DNA of 64,000 nucleotides from Geosiphon pyriformis. Lineage: Eukaryota > Glomeromycota > Glomeromycetes > Archaeosporales > Geosiphonaceae. Where the stretch lies: NCBI GenBank assembly GCA_016748015.1, contig JAAOMT010000088.1:290286-354285 (forward strand), given 5' to 3'. The notes beneath the pieces are model-generated. The model was not told where the DNA came from and did not search any database. It saw only the letters and a program-made list of their open reading frames with translations. Positions 35,570 through 47,753 of this stretch are shown one piece after another; the stretch's first letter is position 1, and each line of letters begins with the position of its first letter. Both the position numbers and the translations under genes were made by a program.

Positions 35570-37690
35570 ATAGATTAAAATTTTGTTGTTTAAATAGTAA
35601 TATAATATTATTTTTTTGTTCTTAATAAGTAACTTAATCTAAAAAATAGCTATATATAATATTAGAAGTATAAATATTTTTGTTAAATAGAATAATATTA
35701 TTAAGTAATATAAAAAATTAAAAAATAATATTTTTATTATTATAAAAACTAAGCTGTATTTAAGTGTTAAATCTTAAATTGTTAATAAATTTAATAGTCT
35801 AAGAATATTTATTTTAAAATTAGATAAAAACTTTTTAAGTACTAAAATAATAATAATTATAAATATTAATTTAGTTAAACATGTTTTAAAAGTTTTTGAA
35901 ATTTTTAGTAGGCTATTGTTTATTTGATTGTTGTTTAAAAATAAGCAGCTAATTACTGTTTTAAATTTATATATAAGTACTACTTTGAAAAAATAGTTAA
36001 AAAATATTAAAAGTATTAGTTTATTAATTGTTAATATATTAAATGCTAATATTTTTGTGCAATTGAAAAAAAATTTTAATAAAAATGATTTTGGTTACAG
36101 TATTTATTTTAGAAAATTTTTAAGTTTGAATTATTTTAAATTTTTTTTATGGTTTTGTTTTTTATAAATTACTTGGTTTAATTTTAGAAATATAATAAAA
36201 TGTATTAATTTTATTTTAATCAGTAATGATTTTTAGAACTTAGTTATGAATTCACAAAATTATTGTTTTATTAAGTTTTTAAATACAAATTATTCTATAA
36301 TATTAATAAATATTGGTTTAAAGAGTTTTTTAAATTTTTAATCTATTTTAATATACAAAAAAACCTGTAAAAATATATAAAAATATAAAATTATTAATAT
36401 TAACAAAAAAGCTTGAACTGAATTTAATAGTTTTTTATTAAGTATAGTTTTGCTAATTATAAAAAACTTTAATAATTATAAATATAAAGATAATCTTAAT
36501 AGAATATAGTTAATACTTAGTAAGATAATACTTAATACAGTTAATATTATTTTAATTAAAATAGTTTTAATATAGTAATTTAAATAAAAGTGATAAGTTT
36601 TTTTAATTTTACAAATTAAAGCTTTTTGTGTTTAAAATTTTATTATTAATTAAGACTAATAATTTTGTGAAATTTTAGTCTTTTTTGAATATGGCTTCTT
36701 TGGTTGATAAAATTAAACAGTTTTTAATTCATATAAAAAAGACCTATAGAATTTATAAGTTTCAAAAATTTAAAACAATAAAGAACATATGTATTAAAAA
36801 TACTATTATTAAGCATATAAAAACTTTTATTACAAATAAAAAATTAATAATCAAAAATATTTTAAATAAATATTTTAAAAAAGTTGTTTTTATCTATTTG
36901 GTTAATAATAGTAAATTGATTTTGAATTTTAATAGAATAAAAAAAAAGTTGATACAATAATAAAAAACTAAATTCGAAAATATATTGTTAAAGAAATGGT
37001 TTTTTTTATTAACAGATACAATTTGTTTTAAATTATATTTATAATAAAACATATTTGTTTTAATAAATTTTTGTTAATTGTTAAAATTTTTTTTAAGAAA
37101 AAACCACTGATTTGTCTGAAATTACTAATGAAATATAAAAGTACTATAATAAATTTGTTTTGATATGATTTTTAAACTTGTTAAATATATATATAATTAA
37201 CAAAATAATTTTTAATATTTGAAGAAAAGCTTGAATATTAATAATTTTTAAACTATATAATTAAAAATGTGTTTATAAATATTAGGCTAATAGCTTTAAT
37301 TAAAATTTTTTTTGATCAAATTTCTATAGTTTGTAACAAATTTAATATTTTGTAAGATAACAATTTTTTAGTTTTTAAAAAAATTTTGATTTAATTTTTT
37401 ATCTTTGCTGTTAAATTTATAATAAAAAATACTTTAAAGAAAAACAAAAATATTTGGTTGGTTTTTTAAGATATATATAAAGTATATAATTCTATAAAAT
37501 GAGTATATTTATACAATTATTTAAAGAAAATTAAGATGTATTTTAAATTTTTGAAAATATATACAATAATTACTTTAACAAAATAATAATAGATTTTAGG
37601 CAAAAAAATTCTACTTATGTATTTATAGAGTAGTTTGGTTTTGTTTTTGTTGTTGATTGTACTTTTAATATATATATAAAAAGATATAAC
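35570..37690 (+). mobile_element. LINE-8: ultra-eroded LINE ORF2 on the plus strand
   Basis: Colinear with LINE-2 ORF2 although almost all G/C is gone. At 35625 ATAA stands for the ATGA overlap, followed by AAAATAGCTATATATAATAT for AAAATTGCCATGTGTAATGT. At 36685-36960 the translation reads YRIYKFQKFK, NTIIKHIKTF and YFKKVVFIYL for YRKFKYCESE, DAIVKHMEKF and SFHKVVLDHL. At 37106-37135 ATTTGTCTGAAATTACTAAT stands for GTTTGTCTGGTATCACCAAT. Near 37295 ATTAGGCTAATAGCTTTAAT stands for CATCCTATTGTATTAATTGA. RT motif A has Asp replaced by Asn. It ends near 37.7-37.85 kb, where opposite-strand LINE-4 begins. Confidence 0.75.
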
Positions 37691-39658
37691 TTTTTTTTTC
37701 TCTTTAAAATACTTAAGACTAGTTTTTGCCCAAAAACAAATAATAATAACAATATTTTTTTTCACTTTTAATAATTTTACTATATATCTTTTTTTGCTCT
37801 TTTATTTATTAAAATAGTCTATATACTTATAATATATTATACTCTATAGTCATAATCATAATAATAAATGTTACAATTAAAAACTATTGCTGTTGTTAAA
37901 AAGTTATTAAATTCATAATTTTTACATGGTAATACTATTTATTTTAATAGTCAGAATCTTTAAACTGCTCAAATCTAGATTCAAGTCTATATTTATTGTT
38001 ACAGAAAAAAAAAACCAGCAATAAAGAATTATTCAAAACCATTATCCAAAACCATGTTTAAATCTGACTTTGAAAATAATAGTACCAAAACAACTGGAAA
38101 TAAATGTTAATAAACAGGCACCAAAGACACCAAATTTACACTATTTAGTTTTTATACAATACTAAAAACTTAATAAGTCAAAAGTTTTAAGAAGTGTTTT
38201 AAAAAAGCCAACTAATTACTTATTACAGATGTATTATAAGAATTAAAGACCATATTGCTAAAGAGTAAAGCACTAGAAAAAAGTAGTCCAAAAACAAAAA
38301 TTAAATAAATATTAAGAGAAATAACTGTTGTAAATACTATTTGTGTTCAAAAATTGTTACCAAAAGCAGTAAATTGAGAAATAAGCATTTTTTTTTGCAT
38401 AAAAACAAATAAACTGAAAACAATTCTCATCTAAAAAAAACTTTTTATAAATTTTTTTGGAACCAAAGCAGAGGAATCTAAAAAATTATACTTAAAAAAA
38501 AATGTCTATAATGCCTATATTTTTTATAATAAACCAAATTAAACCTAATCCAAAAGAGCTTAACACCACCCAAAATAAGTTTCATGTAAAAAACAGATTT
38601 AGATTATCTTTAGAGTTGAACCAATTATAGTACAATAAACTTTATTACCAAATTTGAATGATTAATTTATAATACAAGTTTTTTTATTAGTTTTTTTTAA
38701 TAAAACACCAAAATCATGAATAGTTGTTTCCATAAGCAGAGTAAACAAAAATGCTCTAAACTGATTTTTCAACATCTAAACATTACAATCTTTTATAGTT
38801 TTTGCCATATGCACCAAATTTTTTTTATTTAAAAATAATCATTTAGCTGTTAATAAATCTGCTTGAACTGATTTAACAAACTTTATTATAGTCTTTTGTT
38901 ATAGTCCAATTAATTACAATTGGATTGACTTAATCTGACCAAATTCGGATAAAGCTATAACAATTATTTCTTTTGATGTATTTATGGAAATTTTTTTAAT
39001 AATCACAATCTGATCTAAATAAAATTTTTGTCTTTTAAGATCATTGTTTACAATAATTTCCTTATTTTCAGTCAATAACATGGCTTTTTTTATGCTTTCT
39101 TTTAATGTAAATATAGATTTAATGATTTCTTCAAATTTTAAAAAAATAGTGGTCTTCTTAAAATCATTGATTAATAAAAATTTTTACAAATAAATTAAGT
39201 TTTTGCCATTAATAATTTGTCTTTTATCACTAAGAAGTTAATATTTAAAGCAAATAATTTTTTTGCAGCCACTTTAATAGAAGTTTTTACTATTTTGAAA
39301 TTAATTTATTTTTTGTTTAAAAAAAATTTAAAAGAAAATAAAAGAAATTTATCTTCTTTTTCCATATTAAATTTGAAAAAACTGAGAAAAGAGCCATAAT
39401 TTATACTAATAATTACTTTTTTGACTTTAAGAATAGTAATAGCTAAACTTAACAAAGACTTATTATTAACTCTAATCATAAAATTACTATCTTTATTATT
39501 GTTAGACTTACTGTTTATATTTGAAAACACACTATTTAAACCAAATTTAATTAAAGATATATCTTTTTTATTACTAAAGTGTTTAATATTATCAAGAACT
39601 AATTTTTTTTTTGAGAGAAAAAACCATTAGCAAAATCATAAAAAGTCTTTTTAGACAT

Positions 39659-40528
39659 TATTACTCATAGAATATAGGAAAAATATTAGTATATAAAATT
39701 AATCAATTAAAGATAGATGTAGTAAATGTGGAATTCCAAAATTTTTTCCAAAAGAATTGCAGAATTCCAAGAATTTCAAAATTCTTGTATAAAGAATTGC
39801 AGAATTCCAGAATTCCAAGATTCTTTTCAAAGGAATTGCAGGATTCAAGGAATTTCAGAATTTCTGGTGTAAAGAATTAAGAAATTAAGGAATCTTAATT
39901 ATGTATATATAGTAATAGTATTAAAAGTAAAAAAGACAGATCTCTCAGTTTAGATTTGATCTAAGCAACTTTTCTAAATTACAAGTATCAATAAATAATT
40001 ATTTGCTATTTTAATCCATTTTTTACTATCAACACTTCATGTTGATAGTAATTAATACTTGACTATATTAAAACAATAGCTTTTGATTATAGCTATTGAT
40101 AAGATATTAACTTAATTGCCTTGGATTAATTTCTTTATTTTTCTTTTCTTTTCTTTTATTTATTTATTTTTCTTTTGTTTGTTGTATACTAATTGATTAA
40201 AGAATTAAAGCACTAAGTTATTGATGTTACAGATAGTCTGATAAAAGATTCAGAAATAAGAATAGAATTATATATATATTAACAGATAGCTTACTAAAAA
40301 GGCATGATTGTCAGATTAAACCAGCCACCACACTAAAAACAGAAATTAGGAAAACAACTTGAAAAATTAACCAAAACCAACCATAGTAAATTTCTGTCCA
40401 TTATATAAAGAACTCAACCAAAATCTTCAGATCCATAACACCTTCAGAAATTAACATCATTATATTAATTGAGTATCAAGTTATGGGTTTGTTATTTGCT
40501 TTGAGACCCCAAATAATCATCTGTAACA
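39659..40528 (+). mobile_element. Solo LTR A (870 bp) inserted in LINE-4
   Basis: The ends are TATTACTC...CTGTAACA, giving short inverted termini of the TGTTAC/GTAACA type with the left TG mutated to TA. A perfect 4-bp target duplication ACAT flanks it (39655-39658 and 40529-40532), and the interrupted LINE ORF1 is continuous across the site. In this orientation TATATATAG near 39905 could be the TATA box and AATAAA near 39990 a polyadenylation signal, hence the + call. No internal retrotransposon domain is present. Copy B (44410-45198) is homologous over most of its length in the opposite direction. Confidence 0.8.
39750..39890. repeat. About 40-bp GAATTCC-rich repeats inside solo LTR A
   Basis: AAAGAATTGCAGAATTCC and close variants recur three times at roughly 40-bp spacing, followed by a partial fourth. 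The array is specific to copy A; copy B has unrelated sequence at that point, so it arose or was lost after the two copies diverged. Confidence 0.75.
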
Positions 40529-40694
40529 ACATTTTTTTTTAGATATGCTATTACTTAAAGCAGCTTTTAAGTTTATAAAAAAGAGATTATTAAGTTGAAA
40601 AATATTAAAGAAAAGCAAAAGAAAAAAATAAATTATTTTTTGTCAAAATTATGCTCTTTGAAGAATTTTGAATATAAAAAAGAAAAAAGTTTTT

Positions 40695-42144
40695 TATTTT
40701 TATACTTTTTTTTATATTGTTTATATTGTTTATTTTTAAGTAATTTGTTTTATATTTATTGATATTTACATATATTTTTTAATATGTATTTTTAATATTA
40801 ATTGTTTGTTTTTGTAATTTATTAAATAAAAACATAATTAAAAGCATAATAATATTTGTTATTAATTCAAAAATTATCAAGTAAAACCTAAAATAGTAGT
40901 AATTATATTATTTTATTAACAATTGTAATTTATTTTTTATTCTTAAATTTATATAAATTTAAATTATTTCTTTAATTAAATTTTTTTTAATTTTATTATT
41001 ATTTTTAATATATATTTTTTACTATTTATTAGTTTTTACTTAAATCTGTAATAATATTAAAAAAAATGTTTTTTGATTTAAAGCTTATTTTTTTAAAAAA
41101 ATATAATATTAGTTTTTTTTGATATTTTTATTAATTTAATAATATTAATACTAATTATAATTCTTAATTTATTTTGATTGTAAACAATAGTTTTTTATTT
41201 TAAAAAATAATAATAATAATATATCTAATAAATTTAGATTAATTAAAATTTAATTATATTATTTAATATAAATAATTTTAGTTAATTATTACCAATCATA
41301 CATATTATATTTTAATACATAATTTATTTAATTACAAAAATTAAATTAATTAATAAAAAATAAAACATTTTTTTGTGTTTTTTAAAAACATTATTAATTT
41401 TAATAATTTAAAAAACAATTATTAATTATTAAAGTTTTTAAATAAAATAACTTTTATTTTAAAATTTAATATTATTGTTAAAATTAAATTAAGATTAAAT
41501 TTTAATTTTTATATATATTTTTACTAATATAAAATTAATTATTAAATTATATTTTTTGTATAAATTTATATTTTAAAATGTTTTTTTCTTATTTTTTGCT
41601 TTAATTATAATTATAAAAATATAAACAAAATACATTAAAAATTCAGTTTTTGTTTTAACTAATTTTATTATGTTATAATATTATGAAAATCACAAATTTT
41701 AATTTTAATAATTTAAGTAATTATTATAAATATATTTAAATTTTTACGAAAATTGCAACCAATTTAAAAAATTAAATTATGTTTTTTAATATTGAGTTTT
41801 ACTTTATTTTTCAATCTTATACTAGTTTTATAACTATATTTTTAAATAATTAAATTTTAATTTAAATAATAATTTCAAAATTTAGATTTATTAGTTTTGG
41901 GTTTTGAAATTATTAAAATTTAAAATCTAATAATAATTTTTAATTAAAGAAAAACTATTGTTTAAAATTTAATATACTAAGATGTTAAAAGTTTTTTTAA
42001 TTTATTTTATGTAAATTTTTTCAAAATTAATGTAAATTTCACTCAAACTGTTGAAATTTATTTAAAAATTCACTTATTATATATTTCAAAATAATATATG
42101 ATTTATATGCAATATTTAATTACTTTTTGTAAATCAATACTAAT
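40695..42144. other. AT desert between LINE-4 and LINE-3
   Basis: Almost only A/T. No open frame of note, no tandem repeat and no LINE alignment that I could defend. Confidence 0.6.
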
Positions 42145-42277
42145 TTTTTTTTATTAATATTTAATGAGTAAAATTCAAATGTTATTTAGCACAATACATC
42201 AAACTAAGTGATTTAAACTAGGCACAAATTATGCATTTTTTACACATGACCAGCCATTCAGACCAATCAAAGCAACA

Positions 42278-45200
42278 CTACAAATCTATCATAATAGACA
42301 TCACACTATTAATACCAAAAAAGAAACAGCAGGGTTTATGAAAACCAAAACAGACACCGAATACTTTAGCAATCCCAAGCAACTTAACTACTTTAGCTGT
42401 AAGCAAAGACAACAGACCTCAGGTTACAGAAAAAACAGAACCACCATGAGGAACTAGACCACTTTTTTTCATAAAAGCCTTATATTTGGCCCTAATCAAC
42501 CATATATCAACATAGTGAGCAGCACCAAAACCCCAAACAAAGTTAATAATAATCCTCTTTGCAAATTTAGCATCATCCAAAACAGATATAATCTTCAGAT
42601 ACCAATCCTTGAACAAGAAGTCTTTGCTTAAAGTGGTATATAGCATATTATCAAAAGCACACAAAGAAAGCATCTACAAGATTTGAAACAAAAAAAAACC
42701 CAAACCAGACACAGCACGCTACTTAGCCAGATGAGAAGCAAACAGATCTTTATGAACTCTAAAGTTAAATGTACACACAAAAAAGTGATCAGAGCTTTCC
42801 ACTTCTTTACAATAAAGACACAAAACACTTGGATAATTTCTATTATACAAGCATTTCTGCACAGCAACTGGTAGACAGTGATACAGAACTTTCAAAAAAT
42901 ATGAGCACAGACCAGCAGTAAATTTGCTAGTGAATTCAGCCATTATGTATGAGTTGAAATACCAGACCAAAGTAGTATGAACCCAATCCACATCACTAAT
43001 TATATCTTTGTTAATAACAGCAAAACCAAGTCCAATTTTCCAACAAGCATGATTTACAGACCTAAAAACATCCCAAGCAAAATACCAAACATTACCAGAC
43101 ACTGCCACCCTACCAGTCTTAATGAATATTTCCTTAATCAAAACAGGAAGCACCAAATTTGAACTTGCAGCAGAATCAGCCAACTTGTTAGTATGCACAT
43201 TATTCAAAACACTTAAATGTTCTTTAACCTTATGTCAAAAAACACTAAGCCCTTTTTCTCTAATCAGATTTACAACACCATGCTGCTCTATTCAGCAATG
43301 GTTGTGAAAGTCTGAAGAAGCCAAAACTGACTCAGCAGCACAAGCATTTAAGACAGCCTAACTGTCTGAATAAATTACAACAGAACTGTAAGAAAAAACA
43401 CACTCCAAAGTCAAAGTAATTGCTTGTAATTTAGCCAAAGTAAAAGAAACCAACTCACTAATCCTAATGCTAATATGTAAATCTACGTTTAAAAAATAAG
43501 CAGCTGTACCACACCCTATCTCTTACATACCAAAATTTTTTAAAGATCCATCTGTGTAAACCTCAATGACATTTAAATTAGAAATGAAAAGACACTGTTT
43601 TAGCCAAAAAACACTATTTAAACTATTAACATCCAGTAATTGGAGTTTAGCAACAGGTAGACTATTATAAGGAGAGGAGTGAGCCAGGAAGTCACATGCC
43701 AAATTGAACCAATAAAGGACTGGGCCTCTTGAGTTGAGCTTCTTCCAACAACAGAAGCTTTTCCAATCAAAAATCAAATTCTTTTTGGTATATAGCTGTT
43801 TGACAAAAGCAATTCCAAATCTTTTGAGTAAGCATAAAACTTCATAAAACAAATGATTTTCCAAAACCAAAGACATTAGTGTTTCATCAAAAAAACAGAA
43901 TACCATACAAGAAAAGTTTCCAAGAGACATATCACAATTCAAAAAAATTTTAACAATACCAGCCAAAAAATTGTTAACTGGACTAATATGTAATCTGACT
44001 GGACGACTTAAAGGGTGAACAAATAACCAACTTAAAACCTATAGGTTAAGAGACTTATGAATAAACAAGTGACCCAGAAGCCCACCAGCATTTAAGAAAC
44101 TTAGCACAGAAGCCACTTTGTACTTGGCCTGTAACTATTCAAAAGACTTTAGATCATACAAAGATGGATAATAAAGAGTCTTATTAGAAAAATCCTTTGG
44201 TAGTTCAGCCTTAAGCCTCAAATTTTTTCTAATTAACATGTCTCACTTAACACACACACTTTTAGAAAGAAAACTAAACTAAGATCTATAACCAACAATA
44301 GGTTGCAACACAGCCAACACCAAATAGAGAAACTGTTTGTCTGAAATAGTCTTCTTCAAAACCAAATTAACAAAGAACCTAATATCTGAATGAGCTTTCG
44401 CCAAACTGGTATTACAGGTGATTATTTGGGGTCTCAAAGCAAATAACAAACCCATAACTTGGTGCTCAATTGATTATAAATGATGGTTTTTGAAGATTTC
44501 CATGACCTAAAGGTTTTGGTTGAGTCTTTTGTATAATGGACAGAGATTCTAATGTGGTTTTCTTTTAATGGTGTCTCAAGTATCAACTCATAGATTAAGT
44601 AGTTGTTGTTTATTACTTTCCGGAATTGCAATTCTGTCAATTTTTTTCTCAGCATGGTGGCCAGCAATCTCCTGGTAAGCTATCTTTAAATCTAAGTGTC
44701 TATCCTTATTTCTGGATCTTTTACCAGTGCTATATCCTAATGTTAGTAACTTAATGCTTTGATTTTTTAATCAATTTAGTACACAACAAAAAATAACAAA
44801 ACAAAACAAAAGAAAATAAAAGACAATAAAAAAATAAGCCAAGACAATGAATGTTAGTATCACATCAATAGTCATGATCAAGAACTATTGTTTTAGTGTG
44901 ATTAAGTATCAATTATTATCAACACTTCATATTGATAGTGGGAAGTGAATTAGAGATATTAAATAATTATTTATTAATATTTGTAATGTGAAAGGTTGCT
45001 TAGATCAAATCTAAACTGAGAAGTCTGTTTTTTTTTCTTCTAATGCTACCACTATATATATATAATTGATGTTCTACAAGATTACTCACATTCCTAAGTA
45101 ATGTGCTATGATTTTTTGAGCAATGTGTTTATGTGCTAACTACTACTCTCCTATTGGTTTACTATTTTTTATATCTGTTTTTCTTTTTATGAGTAACACT

Positions 45201-47753
45201 GAATTTGAACAAACTCTTAAATAACAAATAAATCCCAAGATACTTATAAGACTCTTTTTTATGAGCAATTGAAATCAGCAGACCACTTATTAACAATGAT
45301 ACTTCTCCCACCCTTTTGTTGATAGAAATTGCCACAGTTTTTTCATTATTAATGGAGATGTCATTTATACTAAAAAACTTACTAGCAATGTTCAGAATAT
45401 ACTGAGTGACAGCCTGACTACTTCTTATCTATATTGTGTTATTAACAAAAGCATTAGCTGCCAAAAATAAAGTCAAACCACTTTGGTTTTCTAACCTGCC
45501 AGTTTTAGCAACAAATCTGAAGTCAATATGGTATCCACACAAACTCTTCTGTCTTTTAACTTTACATAAAAGGGGATTGTAGAAGATCCTCCATAGCAAA
45601 AGAGAAAACATCTTACTTTGGTCAAGACTATTATGCACCCAGTACTCATTAGTCAAGCCAAAATCAGTTATAACATGATTAACATGATTATTGTAAATAC
45701 TCCCAAAGAATCTGATAAAACAATCACACATCTTAACTTGAACCAAACTATTCCATAAGTGGTGCCAATTCACAGAATTATAAGTCTTCTATATATTCTG
45801 TAAAATAAGCCAAAGCTCATGATTTTTTTCTAAAGCATCTTTAATAACCAAATCAATGGCAAAAATAGAAGACTAGGTAGTAATGTCCTTCAGCACAGAA
45901 AAATTGTTACTGTAAAGAATATCGAACATACTGCATGCCAATGAAATCCTATTAGAAAGTATCTTAAAGAGAATGTTATGAGCAGTCTCAATTAAAGCTA
46001 TTGGTCTAGTATTAATTAGAATGCTCTTCTATTTATAAGGCTTAGGAATCATAAATACCCAAGTTTTCTTTCAGAGTTGGGGTACAGATTTACAAACCAA
46101 ACAGAGATTCAAAAGATCCAACAGTATACCAAACACAAAACCATTGCAATGTTTTCAAAGTTTATTCATAATATTAGACAAACCAGCTGCTTTACCATTT
46201 GGCAGATTTTTGACCACACGCACCAAATTTTCATAGCTAATAGTGTCTATTACTCCAAAAAAAGCATTATTGTCAACATAATCTAATAACAGGTATTGAT
46301 ATTGCCACAAATCAGGAATGTTATATGGCACCACTCTTTTTCTTGTCCAATCTTCTATAATCTTGTTAACATTATTCTTAACATTAACTGAATCTACAAT
46401 TAAACTACCATCAGAAACCAGATGCTCCAACACCATTTTTCAAAAAGGATGTTCTAAAACACTACAGATCATGAGGCCTTTGTCAACTGCAAAACTTTTC
46501 ATCTGTTTTTTAATAGCAGATCTGATGTCTAACTCCTCAGCATGTAAAAATTCAGCCAGTTTGGATGCATAATAAGACTTTCTTACACCAAAGAAAGCAG
46601 AACATATATGATTAAAAGCTGCATCAGAGCTAACAAGAACCTGAATGATAGATGTCTTGTCAGTATCCAAGGAGTTCCAATGTTTCAAAAGAGAGACAAA
46701 CCTGTTAGACATTACTTTATAAAAAGCCTTAGCCAATCTTGAAACCAAAACTTTCAGTTTGTGAAACCTGGATAATTCTTTGGTGAACACCCCATCATAG
46801 CTCTTAAACCATTTTTTTTTGAAAATACCATTAGCCAAAAGAGATACTACCTTGCAAACAGTGTCTCACATAGCATTCAGATCTAAATACTTCTTAGATA
46901 TAACAAACTTATTAGAGAACATAGCAGCATTGGCCACCATAGTGTCATTAAACTTACTCTATGTCATCTCATTAGCACTCTTAATGTCAAACTTCCAATG
47001 ATCCTTATTTGCCTGTTTGCAAAAAAAGTTTAATTGCACATCCAAAAATCCACCCAAACCCATAAACATAAAGACAGCATGATGATCAGTGTCAAAGTGC
47101 TCACTAATACTCAGAATATTATAGCATAGAATTGAATTAATCAGATTTGAAAAAACAAAAACATAATCAATTGTTTTAGCAACACCTCTAGAATTTTTTC
47201 ACATAAGTATTTTGGCCACTGAACTTTTAACTAAGAAATTAATTAGACCCAAACTGAAACACTTTTTAAAACTTGCACACTTGTGAAAACTGTTTTCATT
47301 GAAATTGCCACCAAGAATGACAAAAAAAGACTCATTTGTAGCTTTGGCAATAAAAAAGTTAATATCACCAGCTTGGGAGAACTGAACTGCAAAAGAAGCA
47401 CCAGCATAGAGCCCTAAAATTAAAACAGAAAGTCTATTTTTAAAAAGTAACTTGATAGAAAGGAGCTAACCAGATACCTCAGAAACCTTATATACATGCC
47501 TTGTCAAAGAATTGTCCATGATTACAGCAACACCCAAACTCAAGTAGTCAGAGTCTAAATCTAAAGTAAACACTTAGATACCACTAAATTTGTTAACAAT
47601 CCATGAACAGATCTTTCTTTTTAGCTTTGTCTCTGTAAAAATTGAAACCAAATTGTTCATGTTTTTATGTCAATGCACAATATCTTCTTGTTTAACAGGA
47701 TTGTTTATTCCTCTGATATTGCATGTAGCAATTTTTCATACAAGACTGGTCAT
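42278..47753 (-). pseudogene. LINE-3 ORF2: APE, RT, RNase H and CCHC, interrupted by stops and a solo LTR
   Basis: The ATG at 47753-47751 overlaps the ORF1 stop in TAATGA. Translation gives KIATCNIRGINNP, ITETKL-like FTETKL, GLYAGASF and VILGGNFNENS (Asp to Asn) for APE; NLPNGKAAGLSNIMNKL, FGSIYNNHVNHVITDFGLTN and FVNNTI for RT; IEVYTDGSLKNFGM for RNase H; and CLYCKEVESSDHFFVC for the C-terminal C-x2-C-x7-H-x4-C motif (intact). Stops are mostly Trp replacements (for example TGA for the Trp after MTSLV, TGA in the H-W-H motif, TAG before LLSIKLLF). The frame register is 0 before and 2 after the LTR, exactly as the 793-bp insertion predicts, so no other net indel accumulated. Confidence 0.85.
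44410..45198 (-). mobile_element. Solo LTR B (789 bp) inserted in LINE-3 ORF2
   Basis: The termini are TATTACAG...GAGTAACA with imperfect 4-bp target duplications CTGG/CTGA (44406-44409 and 45199-45202). The uninterrupted LINE sequence would read CCAAACTGAATTTG. It is homologous to solo LTR A, reversed: GATTATTTGGGGTCTCAAAG at the start, a conserved hairpin in the middle and TTGCTTAGATCAAATCTAAA towards the end. No coding domain. LTR-LTR recombination is the usual source of solo LTRs. Confidence 0.8.

Larger units (their letters stand above)
37850..40694 (-). mobile_element. LINE-4: 5' half (5' UTR and ORF1) of a strongly eroded LINE, split by a solo LTR
   Basis: Read on the minus strand. 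The 5' end at about 40694 (AAAACTTTTTTCTTTTTTTA) matches the family terminus. The ORF1 start region continues up to the solo LTR (39659-40528) and resumes after it: GATAATATTAAACACTTTAG matches GGTAATATTAAACACTCTGG of LINE-2. The RRM-like region reads KEIIVIALSEFGQIKSI against KDMIVTAVSKFGEIKSI of LINE-1. Homology runs through the ORF1 C-terminus (ATGGTTTTGGATAATGGTTT against ATGGTGTTAGATGTTCCTTT) to about 37850. No ORF2 was found. Loss of the 3' half while the 5' end survives is the reverse of usual 5' truncation, so a deletion or rearrangement is likely. Confidence 0.75.

Noticed and set aside
39217-39630. Open frames on the plus strand and a shadow on the minus strand in this stretch
   Set aside because: They are antisense or out-of-frame shadows of eroded LINE-4 ORF1.
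39659-40528. Initial reading as a DNA transposon with 5-bp inverted termini
   Set aside because: TG..CA-type ends, 4-bp target duplications and LTR-like signals fit a solo LTR better.
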